Positions 6,590 to 14,476 of a DNA stretch of 18,017 nucleotides are shown in pieces. The notes under the pieces are model-generated. The model was not told where the DNA came from, searched no databases, and was given only the letters and a program-made list of their open reading frames with translations. Source of the stretch: an uncultured Collinsella sp. GTDB lineage: Bacteria > Actinomycetota > Coriobacteriia > Coriobacteriales > Coriobacteriaceae. Position 1 is the stretch's first letter; each line of letters starts with the position of its first letter. The stretch is from the NCBI GenBank assembly GCA_902493125.1, contig CABUOF010000043.1, positions 1-18,017 of the forward strand. The letters run 5' to 3'. The translations under genes were made by a program, and so were the position numbers.

Positions 6590-7951
6590 TTACAGACCGG
6601 CGATGTGATCGGCGGGCGTCGCGACAACCTGTCCGGCGCTCTTGGCGGGACGCTTCTTCTTGGTCTCGGCCGTGCCCAAAAGCCTCGCCTCAAGACCGCT
6701 CACCAAGCGAGCGAGCGGCAGGGTGATGACCAGATAGAACAGGGCGGCAACCACGTACGGTGTAATGGAGCCCGTCGTGGCCACGATGGTACGGGCGTTC
6801 ATGACGATCTCGACCACACCCACGGCGGCAAGCAGCGACGTATCCTTGTAAAGCAAGATAAACTCGCTGGTCAGCGTAGGCAAAACATTACGGAACGTCT
6901 GCGGAATCATGACATAGAGCAGCGTCTGGAACGCGTTCATGCCCAGCGAACGCGCAGCCTCGTTTTGGCCCTTGGGGATCGATTGAATACCGGCACGGAA
7001 GATCTCGCATAGGTACGCAGACGAGTTCATGGCCATGACGATAACGCCAAGCACGTAGTCATCAACCTTGACGCCGGCCAACGGCAGACCGAAGAACGCG
7101 ATATAGATCTGCAGGAACGCCGGCGTACCGCGGATGATATTCACATAGATGCCGGCGAGGCAGCGCAGGATGCGCGACTTGGAGATGCGCATGAGCGACA
7201 GGGCGAAACCGAAGGGAATTGCCAGCGGAAACGCCACAAGCACGATCGAAAGCGACATGAGGAAGCCCTTGAAGACGATCGGCAGGCTCTGGACCAAAAT
7301 GACCGGGTTCAGGAACAGGCGCAGGAACATATTGGAGTTCCAAGCCTCGACCCACGGCTGCTCTTTAAGGTCGGCCAAGAAGTTATCGAAGGCCGTCACG
7401 CCCTTGATCTCCACCGACGGAATCTTGGAGATCTTCTTGGTCGAGCCATCGGCCAAAGTGCAGGTGCCGCTAAAGGCCTCATCGCCGCCCTCGACGGGGA
7501 AGGTCACGCCGTAAACCTCGACACGGAAAAAGCCGCCGGCAGGCGCCGTCTCGCCAAAGTCGATCTTGAGCGTCTGGCCGTCAGCCTTGCACGTGGGCTT
7601 CATGGGCGTACGATCCATGAGGTCCTCGCCCGAGAGCATCGTCAATCGCGTGTCATCGGTACCAAACGTCGTGCCGTCGACAAACGTCAGCGAAAGACCG
7701 CTCAGCTCCTCGTCGGCATCGGCCTGGACCTCCCAGGTAATGCGCGTCTCGGTGCCGCCGACCACAGCGCTGCCCGAACCGGTGTTGGGTCGGGCGGTAA
7801 TCTTTGCGGTCTCAAGCGCCTGGGCGGTCGTGGGCGCATATGCCCCCGCGCACACCAGCGCGAGCGCCACGGCCATGACGCAGGCTAGCTTTTGGAGCAA
7901 GGCGGGCAGTAAAAAACGCTGCTCCGCGGCCCCTTCGTTCAATCGAGACAA
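6590..7951 (-). CDS. amino-acid ABC permease with an N-terminal extracytoplasmic domain
   Basis: The 453-residue protein joins two parts. Residues about 14-40 are a signal-anchor or first helix (LACVMAVALALVCAGAY). Residues about 47-185 form a predicted beta-rich, Thr/Gly-rich extracytoplasmic region with two cysteines (121 and 164). From about 215 the standard His/Glu/Gln-type permease begins, with RGTPAFLQIY near 274 and the EAA loop EAARSLGMNAFQTLLYVMIP at 331-350, which contacts the ATPase. Typical family permeases are only about 215-250 residues, so the N-terminal half is extra, and it is not a solute-binding domain. I chose TTG 7951 because AGGAG lies five bases upstream and it follows the intercistronic hairpins; the longer ATG version at 8059 would start before the large hairpin. 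Start confidence is moderate; the permease call is secure. Confidence 0.88.
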   Translation of the reverse strand: MSRLNEGAAEQRFLLPALLQKLACVMAVALALVCAGAYAPTTAQALETAKITARPNTGSGSAVVGGTETRITWEVQADADEELSGLSLTFVDGTTFGTDDTRLTMLSGEDLMDRTPMKPTCKADGQTLKIDFGETAPAGGFFRVEVYGVTFPVEGGDEAFSGTCTLADGSTKKISKIPSVEIKGVTAFDNFLADLKEQPWVEAWNSNMFLRLFLNPVILVQSLPIVFKGFLMSLSIVLVAFPLAIPFGFALSLMRISKSRILRCLAGIYVNIIRGTPAFLQIYIAFFGLPLAGVKVDDYVLGVIVMAMNSSAYLCEIFRAGIQSIPKGQNEAARSLGMNAFQTLLYVMIPQTFRNVLPTLTSEFILLYKDTSLLAAVGVVEIVMNARTIVATTGSITPYVVAALFYLVITLPLARLVSGLEARLLGTAETKKKRPAKSAGQVVATPADHIAGL

Positions 7952-7982
7952 GGTGGCTCCTATCGTAGAAGTTGCCGGCAAA

Positions 7983-8053
7983 ACAAGACGGAAACACTCT
8001 CCGTCAAGAGAAGCGCAAAGGCCCTCTCCGCAAAACGGAAAGGGCCTTTGCGC
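7983..8053 (-). other. tandem intercistronic hairpins between binding protein and permease
   Basis: An 18-bp stem (8013-8030 with 8036-8053, one G-U wobble, five-base loop) begins 15 bases after the binding-protein stop. A second, 6-bp stem GACGGA/TCCGTC (7987-8005) is followed on the minus strand by TTGTTTT. Together they could act as a partial terminator or a 3' stabiliser that raises binding-protein output relative to permease, a common arrangement in importer operons. Confidence 0.65.
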
Positions 8054-8067
8054 AATCAAGCATCTAT

Positions 8068-8928
8068 TTACTTGATGTTGTACTTAGCCATGAGGGCGTC
8101 GACGGTACCGTCGTCGGTCAGGTCCTTGATGGCCTGGTTGATGTCGTCCTTGAGCTTGATGTTGCCCTGGTTGATGGCGATGGCGTACTCCTCGCCGGTG
8201 CTGATCTGCTTGATAGTCTGGCAGGTGTTGAACTGCTCGGCGGTCAGCTGGCTGGCAACGGAGCGGTTGGTGACTACGGCGTCGCCCTTATCGGACTGCA
8301 GGGCGCTGAAGCACTCGGTGGCGTCCTTGTAGGGAACGATCTTGGCCTTGGGGAAGTTTTCCTGGGCAAAGGACTCGGCGGTCGAGCCAGACTGGACGAT
8401 GATGGTAGCGTCGGCATTGTTGAGCTTCTCGCTGAAGTTGTCGGCCGTGATGTCGGTGTTATCGACCTTGGTCACGATAGCCTGATCGTCCATGTAGTAG
8501 GAATCGGAGAAAGTGACTTCCTTTTCACGCTCGGGCGTGTCGGTGATAGCCGCGATGGAGACGTCGTACTTAGCGCCCGAAGCGACGCCCGGAACCAACG
8601 TGTCAAAGTCATTGTTGACATACTCAACATCCAGGCCCAGCTTGTCGCCGATAGCCTTGATGAGCTCAAGGTCAAAGCCTTGATAATCGCCGTTGTCATC
8701 CTTGTACTCAAACGGGGCGTACTCGGCAGAGGTGCCGACGGTCAGCGTACCGTCCTTGACGAGCGCGTACTCCTTGGAGCCGTCGACCTTCTCGACCTTA
8801 GCGTCGTCAGAGCTGCTGGGACCGGCATCAGAACCAGAGGTGGCGTTGGACGAACCGCAGCCCGTCAGAGCAAGGGCGAGCGCCATAGCACCCGTGGCGG
8901 CAAATGCGCCAAGCTTCTTCAGCTTCAT
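8068..8928 (-). CDS. amino-acid ABC transporter substrate-binding lipoprotein
   Basis: The 286-residue protein starts with a lipoprotein signal (MKLKKLGAFAATGAMALALALTGC), with lipobox L21-T-G-C24 giving a lipid-anchored Cys24. A Ser/Asp-rich linker follows. The mature part follows family 3 binding proteins: TLTVGTSAEYAPFEYKDDNG near 60-80, GFDLELIKAIGDKLGLDVEY, then DVSIAAITDTPEREKEVTFSDSYYMDDQA, the usual ligand-contact and hinge region. It delivers a polar amino acid to the permease encoded next. ATG 8928 has AAGGAG seven bases upstream; a longer frame back to 8994 would hide the signal peptide and overlaps the promoter. The gene leads the operon, behind a well-spaced promoter at 8986-9014. 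Exact ligand unknown. Confidence 0.94.
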   Translation of the reverse strand: MKLKKLGAFAATGAMALALALTGCGSSNATSGSDAGPSSSDDAKVEKVDGSKEYALVKDGTLTVGTSAEYAPFEYKDDNGDYQGFDLELIKAIGDKLGLDVEYVNNDFDTLVPGVASGAKYDVSIAAITDTPEREKEVTFSDSYYMDDQAIVTKVDNTDITADNFSEKLNNADATIIVQSGSTAESFAQENFPKAKIVPYKDATECFSALQSDKGDAVVTNRSVASQLTAEQFNTCQTIKQISTGEEYAIAINQGNIKLKDDINQAIKDLTDDGTVDALMAKYNIK

Positions 8929-8985
8929 AATGAGTCTCCTTCCGGTGACCTCGTTTGATTCAGAGGTCTGCAAAAACTGTTGGCT

Positions 8986-9014
8986 ATTATGCACCCGGAA
9001 TTACGAATCTGCAA
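8986..9014 (-). promoter_or_regulatory. promoter of the amino-acid importer operon
   Basis: On the minus strand TTGCAG (9009-9014) and CATAAT (8986-8991) are exactly 17 bases apart, with AT-rich sequence upstream. The predicted leader to the binding-protein ATG is about 50 bases. Confidence 0.65.
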
Positions 9015-9075
9015 TGAGAAAACTGATTGAAACAAACCCATAACGTGAATGGAATACTCTACTTTGTGACAGTCA

Positions 9076-9942
9076 TTACTGCTGCAATGACCTTAATAGT
9101 CTAATTTCAGCTGCATAACCTGCAAGTTCGTTCGGAGTCTCCAAAATAAACGGCAGCGAACGCAAATGGCCATTCGATACAATATTCTGCATAACCTGCA
9201 TACCGCCACCAAATTCCTCGCTGCCAAGGTATCCCTTGCCGATGCACTCGTGACGATCTTTATGGGCGCCACAAGGGTTCTTCGAATCGTTGATGTGTAC
9301 GGCGTGCAAACGATCGATACCCACCACGCGGTCGAACTCGTCGAGTACGCCGTCCAGATCATGGATGATGTCGTAGCCAGCATCGCTCACATGGCAGGTG
9401 TCCAAACAAACGCCCAGCTTATCGGACAGCTCTGGGCACTTGGCGGCAACGCCCTCGATAATGCACGCCAGCTCCTCAAAGCTGCGGCCAACCTCGGTAC
9501 CCTTGCCGGCCATGGTCTCGAGCAGCACCGTCGTCTGCTGGCCCTCAAACATCACCTGGCACAGGGTGTCGACAATCATCTGAATGCCGGCGTCGGAGCC
9601 CTGCCCCACATGCGCACCGGGATGGAAGTTGTAGTAGTTGCCGGGCAGCGCCTCCATGCGCCGCAGGTCCTCTGCCATGGCCTCCAGGGCAAACTCGCGC
9701 GCCCGCTCTTTGGCTGAGCAGGGGTTATAGGTATACGGGGCATGAGCCACGAGCGGGCCAAAGTCGTTTTGCTCCATAAGCTCGCGCAGGGCCGCCACGT
9801 CATCCATGTCAAGGTCTTTCGCCTTGCCGCCGCGCGGGTTGCGCGTAAAGAATGCAAAGGTATTGGCGCCAATGGACAACGCTGTCTCCCCCATTGCCCG
9901 ATAGCCCTTCGTCGTCGAAAGATGGCACCCGATCGTCAGCAT
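9076..9942 (-). CDS. nfo: endonuclease IV (AP endonuclease)
   Basis: The 288-residue TIM-barrel protein carries the full set of zinc ligands of endonuclease IV. They are H68 (HAPY), H107 (NFHPGAH), E142 (LLETMAG), D181 and H184 (LDTCH), H216 (VHINDS), D229 and H231 (HKDRHE), and E268 (LETPNE). These match the nine ligands of the Escherichia coli enzyme at nearly the same positions. It cuts the backbone 5' to abasic sites and removes blocked 3' ends in base-excision repair. Start at ATG 9942 gives MLTIGCHLS, the family N-terminus, with GAGGAGG about nine bases upstream. A longer frame reaches to 10026, but that extension reads through a hairpin element. Length is normal. It is preceded on the same strand by a hairpin repeat and an unrelated oxidoreductase. 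Confidence 0.94.
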   Translation of the reverse strand: MLTIGCHLSTTKGYRAMGETALSIGANTFAFFTRNPRGGKAKDLDMDDVAALRELMEQNDFGPLVAHAPYTYNPCSAKERAREFALEAMAEDLRRMEALPGNYYNFHPGAHVGQGSDAGIQMIVDTLCQVMFEGQQTTVLLETMAGKGTEVGRSFEELACIIEGVAAKCPELSDKLGVCLDTCHVSDAGYDIIHDLDGVLDEFDRVVGIDRLHAVHINDSKNPCGAHKDRHECIGKGYLGSEEFGGGMQVMQNIVSNGHLRSLPFILETPNELAGYAAEIRLLRSLQQ

Positions 9943-9957
9943 CTCCAGCTCCCTCCT

Positions 9958-10035
9958 CATCAGTTGCGGAAAAATACGGTCTATTGGTGCCTTATTTTGG
10001 CGCAAACAGACCGTATTCCACCGCAAGTTATAAAA
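9958..10035 (-). repeat. covarying hairpin element, copy 1
   Basis: Arms of 22 bases (9964-9985 and 10005-10026) pair at 18 positions around a 19-base loop. The outer stem base TTGCGG/CCGCAA, the loop GGTGCCTTATTTTGGCGCA and the flanks CATCAG and GTTATAAAAGGG are shared with copy 2 at 11125-11205. The middle stem ATACGGTCT differs from that copy with matching changes on both arms. It lies just upstream of the nfo ribosome site. A separate GGGGCAT/ATGCCCC stem (10082-10088 with 10036-10042) followed by TTTT on the minus strand may end the oxidoreductase transcript. Confidence 0.75.
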
Positions 10036-10094
10036 GGGGCATCAAGAGCAAAGGCCTCCAGGCATTCCAAGCGCTGGCGCCATGCCCCCACGCC

Positions 10095-11114
10095 CTAAAG
10101 TTTCAAGCGAATCGCATCGATGATGTGCGCACAGCGCTGTGTGGCGGCTAGGCACATGATGGGGCTTTCGAGTTTCCCCGCCTGAATGAGCTGCGTCGCA
10201 TGCGACGCCTCACCGTAAAAATCATCGACTTCAAATGGTGCATCGATTTCGAGTACTCGACCGTCGGAATACTTCACATGGGCGAGCTCGGGGCGATGGA
10301 GACGGGCGATTTCCAACGAGCCCCGCTCGCAGACAATCGTTAAGCGGCTTTCATATGCTGCTTTGCCGTCGCACACCATATGAATGGGTATACCGCCGAC
10401 ACTCATATGGATCTCGTCGGCCCAATCGACGCGGCCGCCCGACACGTCACGCCAGCGAACTTCACGGGACGAAACATCGCACGCGCCCGCAAGCAGATCC
10501 TCAAACCACCCGACCGCATAGCAGCCCATGTCATATAGACAGCCACCCTGCAACGGATCGAGCAGATAACTCGAAGGGGATTCACCATAATCGAGTTTTT
10601 GCACGCTTTCGATCGAAACGATACGGCCAAGCTCACCCGACGCAAGCAAGTCCTTCACGCGAGTGCGCATCGGGCAAAACCGATTCTTCATCGCCTCCAT
10701 AAACAGCACGCCGCGCTCACGGGAAACCGAGGCGATCACATAGGCCTCTTCCTCACTCAAAACGGCCGGCTTTTCGCACAGTACGGCCTTTCCCGCGCGC
10801 AGTGCCCGACAGACCCAATGCGCATGCATGCCATGCGGAAGAGCCAAGTAGATTGCGTCGACATCGGGGTCGGCAATCAGCGCATCATAAGCCGCATCGC
10901 CGCTATCGTCAGCCGTGGCATAACTGTGCGCGGCATCAATCGAAAACGCCCTGCAAAACTCCTCAACATGCGAAGGAGTGCGACCGGCGGCAGCCACAAG
11001 CCGTGCCCCGTCCACCTCCTTGAGCGACGATGCAAATCGATGAGAAATGTGCCCAGCGCCCAAAATGCCCCAACGAACCTCACGCGAATCATTACGTAAA
11101 CCTCGGTCACCCAC
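10095..11114 (-). CDS. Gfo/Idh/MocA family NAD(P)-dependent oxidoreductase
   Basis: The 339-residue protein starts with a Rossmann fold (GILGAGHIS at 16-24). It continues with ALPHGMHAHW near 91-100, the family EKP motif (E114-K-P116), and GGCLYDMGCYAVG at 190-202, the GGxLxDxGxY segment with the catalytic-region Asp and Tyr. Members oxidise or reduce sugars, inositols and related carbonyl compounds using NAD(P)(H); the closest relatives are dihydrodiol- and glucose-fructose-oxidoreductase-like proteins of unknown substrate. GTG 11114 has GGGAGG five bases upstream, and no better start exists within the Rossmann strand. It lies between two copies of the hairpin element and downstream of an aldo/keto reductase on the same strand. 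This could indicate a small redox cluster, though no shared pathway is evident. Confidence 0.88.
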   Translation of the reverse strand: MGDRGLRNDSREVRWGILGAGHISHRFASSLKEVDGARLVAAAGRTPSHVEEFCRAFSIDAAHSYATADDSGDAAYDALIADPDVDAIYLALPHGMHAHWVCRALRAGKAVLCEKPAVLSEEEAYVIASVSRERGVLFMEAMKNRFCPMRTRVKDLLASGELGRIVSIESVQKLDYGESPSSYLLDPLQGGCLYDMGCYAVGWFEDLLAGACDVSSREVRWRDVSGGRVDWADEIHMSVGGIPIHMVCDGKAAYESRLTIVCERGSLEIARLHRPELAHVKYSDGRVLEIDAPFEVDDFYGEASHATQLIQAGKLESPIMCLAATQRCAHIIDAIRLKL

Positions 11115-11124
11115 GATAGCCTCC

Positions 11125-11205
11125 CATCAGTTGCGGTGAAATAGTTCCTGTTGATGCCTTATTCTGCCGCAAACAGGAACTATTCCACCGCAAGTTATAA
11201 AAGGG
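11125..11205 (-). repeat. covarying hairpin element, copy 2
   Basis: Arms of 22 bases (11131-11152 and 11172-11193) pair at 21 positions around the 19-base loop GATGCCTTATTCTGCCGCA, which is identical to the copy 1 loop at 15 positions. Flanks CATCAG and GTTATAAAAGGG are shared with copy 1. The variable stem reads AATAGTTCCTGTT against AACAGGAACTATT. It fills the space between the aldo/keto reductase stop and the oxidoreductase ribosome site. Confidence 0.78.
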
Positions 11206-12396
11206 TCACGAGGAGCGCGTTTTGCCGAAGGCCTTAAGCACTGCCGTCACGGGTCCAGGCTGAAAACGGCGGCGTACGTCGTCGAGACGCTCGGGGATAT
11301 CGATGTGCTGTGGGCAGTGACGCGCACATTTGCCGCACTTGACGCAATTGCTCACGAGTTTGGGCTCGCTCGTGCGCACCGCACTCGCCGTAAAGTATTG
11401 CGACAGCCCCGTAAACCAGCTGTGCGCATAGCTCGCGTTGTAGGCGGCAAAGCAGCCGGGAATGTTGATACCCTTGGGGCATGGCATGCAGTAGCCGCAT
11501 CCCGTGCAGGGCACGCGGTTCGTTTTCTCAAACTCTTCCAGCACGCGCGCGATGGTATCAAGCTGACCTGTCGTCATCGAGTCCGGCAGCGCACGATTGG
11601 CCAGCGCTGCATTCTCATCCACCTGCGCGGTATCGGTCATACCCGAAAGCAGCATCGTCACCTGAGGATGATTCCACACCCACGAAAGACCCCAGGCGGC
11701 AGGAGTGCGCAAATGCGGGTCACGGGCACTATCGAGCACAGCGCGGGCCCGTGGCGGCAGCTTGCCCGCTAAACGCCCGCCCAGCAGCGGCTCCATCACA
11801 AACACCGCGAGGCCTCGCTCGGCGGCGGCCATGAGTCCCGCCGTTCCCGCTTGGTAATGCTCGCCGGCATAGTTGTACTGGATCTGGCAAAAATCCCAGT
11901 CATATGCGTCAAGCATCGTAAGGAAGTCAGCCGCGCTGCCGTGGTACGAAAAACCAATCTGGCGAATGCGCCCCGCCGCCTTTTGATGCGCGATCCAGTC
12001 CTCGATGCCCAACGCCACCACACGTTCCCACTGGGCGGGCGAGGTAATGTTGTGCATGAGGTAATAGTCGATACGGTCGGTCCGCAGGCGACGCAGCTGC
12101 TCGTCGAAGAACCGATCGAAATCCTCCGCGCATTTGCACGAAGCATGCGGCAGCTTGGTTGCGAGCAAAACCTGGTCGCGCAAGCCCAGGCGCTCAAGCG
12201 ACGCACCCACGCACGCCTCGTTACCGGGATAGAGATAGGCCGTGTCCAGGTAGTTAATCCCCTGCTCCACCGCACGGGAGATGATGGCGTCGGCAGTCTT
12301 CGCATCCGGGCGTCCCGGCGCACCGGGAAACCTCATGCAGCCCAGCCCCAACGCCGAGATACGGTTGCCGCTTTTGGGGTCAACGCGATATTGCAC
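11206..12396 (-). CDS. aldo/keto reductase with C-terminal 2x[4Fe-4S] domain
   Basis: The 396-residue protein is an aldo/keto reductase barrel followed by a ferredoxin-like tail. The N-terminus QYRVDPKSGNRISALGLGCM is typical for this subgroup. Catalytic residues are D51 and Y56 (LDTAYLY), K81 (LATKLP) and H115 (LMHN). The tail has two cysteine sets: C297, C300, C303, C306 (CTGCGYCMPCP) and C351, C354, C357, C361 (CVKCGKCARHCP), enough for two [4Fe-4S] clusters. Such reductases are common in anaerobes; substrates are mostly unknown. The chosen GTG 12396 has GGGAGG four bases upstream and gives the family-typical N-terminus. A longer frame to 12513 or ATG 12414 adds unlikely residues. It is divergent from the cyclase gene at 12560. 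Confidence 0.92.
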   Translation of the reverse strand: MQYRVDPKSGNRISALGLGCMRFPGAPGRPDAKTADAIISRAVEQGINYLDTAYLYPGNEACVGASLERLGLRDQVLLATKLPHASCKCAEDFDRFFDEQLRRLRTDRIDYYLMHNITSPAQWERVVALGIEDWIAHQKAAGRIRQIGFSYHGSAADFLTMLDAYDWDFCQIQYNYAGEHYQAGTAGLMAAAERGLAVFVMEPLLGGRLAGKLPPRARAVLDSARDPHLRTPAAWGLSWVWNHPQVTMLLSGMTDTAQVDENAALANRALPDSMTTGQLDTIARVLEEFEKTNRVPCTGCGYCMPCPKGINIPGCFAAYNASYAHSWFTGLSQYFTASAVRTSEPKLVSNCVKCGKCARHCPQHIDIPERLDDVRRRFQPGPVTAVLKAFGKTRSS

Positions 12397-12559
12397 GGCC
12401 CCTCCCTTCGCCATCAGCGCCCCGGCAAGGCGAAACACAATGGTCACGCAGCCGAAACATCGTGGAATCGCAATCGAGAACGTATCGTAACGCAGCAGAA
12501 ATCGAGCCGTCACGGCACCGCTTTAACATCAGCAAAAAGCCCGATGAAAGGAGTCGCCC

Positions 12560-13330
12560 ATGCCCGCGCTCGACCTTTGGAACCTCGCATCCCAGCTCAA
12601 AAGCATCGATTATCGCTGGGTCGACCTCACCCACACGCTCTCGTGCGACACCCCGCACTGGTTTGGCTTTAAGCCGTTTGAGTCCACCAAGCTCTTCGAC
12701 TATCTGCCAAACACGCCCGGGGACATGCTCGCGCCCATGCGCTGCTTTCAGTATTCGGTCGCCTCGCAATACGGCACCCACGTCGATGCACCGCGCCACT
12801 TCCATGTCGACGGCCGCTCCCTTGGCGAGATCGAGCCCATCGAGTTTATGCATCCGCTCTGCGTGATCGACAAGCACGAGGAATGCGCCGCAAACCCCGA
12901 CTTTATCCTAACCGTCGATGACCTCAAAACTTGGGAGGACGAGCACGGTCGCATTCCCGAGGACGCTTTCGTCGCCTTCCGCTCCGACTGGTCCAAGCTC
13001 GCCGATCTGGAAAACAAGGACGAGGACGGCCAGCCCCACTACCCCGGCTGGGACCTCGACGCCATCAAGTGGCTCGTTGAAGAACGCAACATCGGCGCTA
13101 TCGGCCACGAGCCGGCTGACACCGACCCGGCGAGCGTGACCACGCGCGAGGACGCCTACCCCTACCCCGGCGAGCAATACATCCTCTCGGTCGACCGCTA
13201 TCAGATTGAGGTCATGGACCATCTGGACGAGCTTCCCGCCACGGGTGCCGTCATCTTCTGCACCTTCCCCAAGGTCCACGATGGCGTCGGATACCCCGCC
13301 CGCGTCTTTGCGGTCTGCCCTGCAGCGTAG
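12560..13330 (+). CDS. cyclase-family metal-dependent hydrolase (kynurenine-formamidase-like)
   Basis: The 256-residue protein belongs to the cyclase / kynurenine formamidase family. DLTHTL at 22-27 and QYGTHVDAPRHF at 70-81 give the family's HxGTHxDxPxHF-type metal site, with H74, D76 and H80 as ligands; the usual first His is replaced by Gln70 or shifted. Further family features are AFVAFRSDW near 145, the GHEPADTD segment near 188 and the C-terminal cofactor-free hydrolase strand VIFCTFPKV. Relatives hydrolyse N-formylkynurenine, isatin or cyclic amides, so the substrate is open. ATG 12560 follows AAAGGAG with suitable spacing. It is divergent from the Fe-S aldo/keto reductase, with about 160 bases between, where I see no clear promoter. 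A terminator at 13408-13435 follows. Confidence 0.85.
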   Translation: MPALDLWNLASQLKSIDYRWVDLTHTLSCDTPHWFGFKPFESTKLFDYLPNTPGDMLAPMRCFQYSVASQYGTHVDAPRHFHVDGRSLGEIEPIEFMHPLCVIDKHEECAANPDFILTVDDLKTWEDEHGRIPEDAFVAFRSDWSKLADLENKDEDGQPHYPGWDLDAIKWLVEERNIGAIGHEPADTDPASVTTREDAYPYPGEQYILSVDRYQIEVMDHLDELPATGAVIFCTFPKVHDGVGYPARVFAVCPAA

Positions 13331-13407
13331 CGTCCAGGCAAACGTTTCTTTTTTTATAACAGCCGCCCCGCGCACCCGCCAATCACCCTGGCAGCATACA
13401 ATCCATC

Positions 13408-13435
13408 AGGCGCCCCTTACGCGGGCGCCTTTTAT
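13408..13435 (+). terminator. rho-independent terminator after the cyclase gene
   Basis: AGGCGCCC (13408-13415) and GGGCGCCT (13423-13430) form a perfect 8-bp stem with a seven-base loop, followed by TTTAT. It ends two bases before the GGGGAG ribosome site of the next gene, so read-through may feed that gene. Confidence 0.8.
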
Positions 13436-13452
13436 ATGGGGAGATGATTCAT

Positions 13453-14367
13453 ATGCAGATCAACAAGGTCGCCTTTATCGGCAAGGGCGGCGTCGGCCTG
13501 CTCTACGGCAGCATGATTGCCAAGGCCCTCGGCAATGACGCCGTCGAATACGTTATGGATGACGCCCGCTTTGAGCGTCACGCGGGCGATGCGCTCACCG
13601 TCAACGGAAAGCCTTGCGATCTCACGTCCGTCCGCGCCAGCGAGGCAGCGCCCGCCGATCTGGTCATCCTGACGGTCAAGACCACCGGTCTCGACCAAGC
13701 ACTCAAGACTATGGAGCGTGTCGTGGGACCCAACACACTCATCGCCTCGCTGTGCAACGGCATTACGAGCGAGCAAAAGATTGCCGAACGCTTTGGCTGG
13801 GAGCATACCGTTCTTGGTATCTGCCAGGGCATGGACGCCGTGTTCCTCAACGGCGCGCTCACCTTTACCAATGCGGGCGAGATCCGCTTTGGTGCAGCCG
13901 CCGGCACCGACCCCGCGACCGTCACCGCTATCGACGGGCTCTACACGCGCTGCGGCATCGCCCATACCGTCGAGGACGACATCGCCCACCGCATGTGGGC
14001 CAAACTCATGCTCAACGACGGCATCAACCAGACCTGCATGGCCTACGGCGGGACCTACGGAAGCGCCACGGAGCCGGGCTCCGAGCAGCGTCGCTGCTTT
14101 GTTTCCGCCATGCGCGAAACGCTTGCGGTCGCCAACGCCGAGGGCGTTGAGCTGACCGAGGCAGACCTGACGCAAATGGTGCACCTCATCGAGGGAATCG
14201 ACCCCGCCGGTATGCCCTCGATGGCGCAGGACCGCATCGCACAACGAAAAACCGAAGTCGAGGAGTTCGCGGGCACCATTTGCCGCCTGGCCGCCAAACA
14301 CGATATCCAAGTGCCGCAAAACGATTGGCTCTACCAGAGGATTCGCGAAATAGAAAGCAGCTGGTAG
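13453..14367 (+). CDS. panE: 2-dehydropantoate 2-reductase (ketopantoate reductase) family protein
   Basis: The 304-residue protein has the PanE/ApbA layout. The NADPH-binding loop GKGGVG is at 10-15, LTVKTTGLDQA with K76 follows, and LCNGITSEQ carries N102. WAKLMLNDGINQ carries K184, and PSMAQDRIAQRKTEVEEFAG carries S256 and E268, twelve residues apart as in the Escherichia coli enzyme (S244/E256). All key residues are present, so activity is likely. PanE makes pantoate for coenzyme A, but several paralogues act on other 2-oxo acids, and no other pantothenate gene is nearby, so the symbol is tentative. ATG 13453 has GGGGAG nine bases upstream; ATG 13444, three codons earlier, overlaps that ribosome site. 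A terminator follows at 14403-14445. No separate promoter is obvious. Confidence 0.82.
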   Translation: MQINKVAFIGKGGVGLLYGSMIAKALGNDAVEYVMDDARFERHAGDALTVNGKPCDLTSVRASEAAPADLVILTVKTTGLDQALKTMERVVGPNTLIASLCNGITSEQKIAERFGWEHTVLGICQGMDAVFLNGALTFTNAGEIRFGAAAGTDPATVTAIDGLYTRCGIAHTVEDDIAHRMWAKLMLNDGINQTCMAYGGTYGSATEPGSEQRRCFVSAMRETLAVANAEGVELTEADLTQMVHLIEGIDPAGMPSMAQDRIAQRKTEVEEFAGTICRLAAKHDIQVPQNDWLYQRIREIESSW

Positions 14368-14402
14368 TGCTCGGCATACTGCAGCCAACAGATCCAATGG
14401 CA

Positions 14403-14445
14403 AAGCCGCCGCAAGGGGCACTCCCCTCGCGGCGGCTTCCTTTTT
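14403..14445 (+). terminator. rho-independent terminator after the ketopantoate-reductase-like gene
   Basis: AAGCCGCCGC (14403-14412) pairs perfectly with GCGGCGGCTT (14429-14438). An inner AGGGG/CCCCT stem follows, and the hairpin is followed by CCTTTTT. It lies 35 bases after the stop codon. Confidence 0.92.
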
Positions 14446-14476
14446 CATCTTTGGCCAATAATCAGCTTCACAACGG

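Noticed and set aside
7972..8958. 328-codon plus-strand open frame opposite the binding protein
   Set aside because: Low-complexity Val/Leu/Gly product antisense to a clear lipoprotein gene; shadow frame.
9958..11205. CRISPR array from the repeated hairpins
   Set aside because: Only two copies, over 1 kb apart, with a full gene between them and internal dyads of variable stem sequence.
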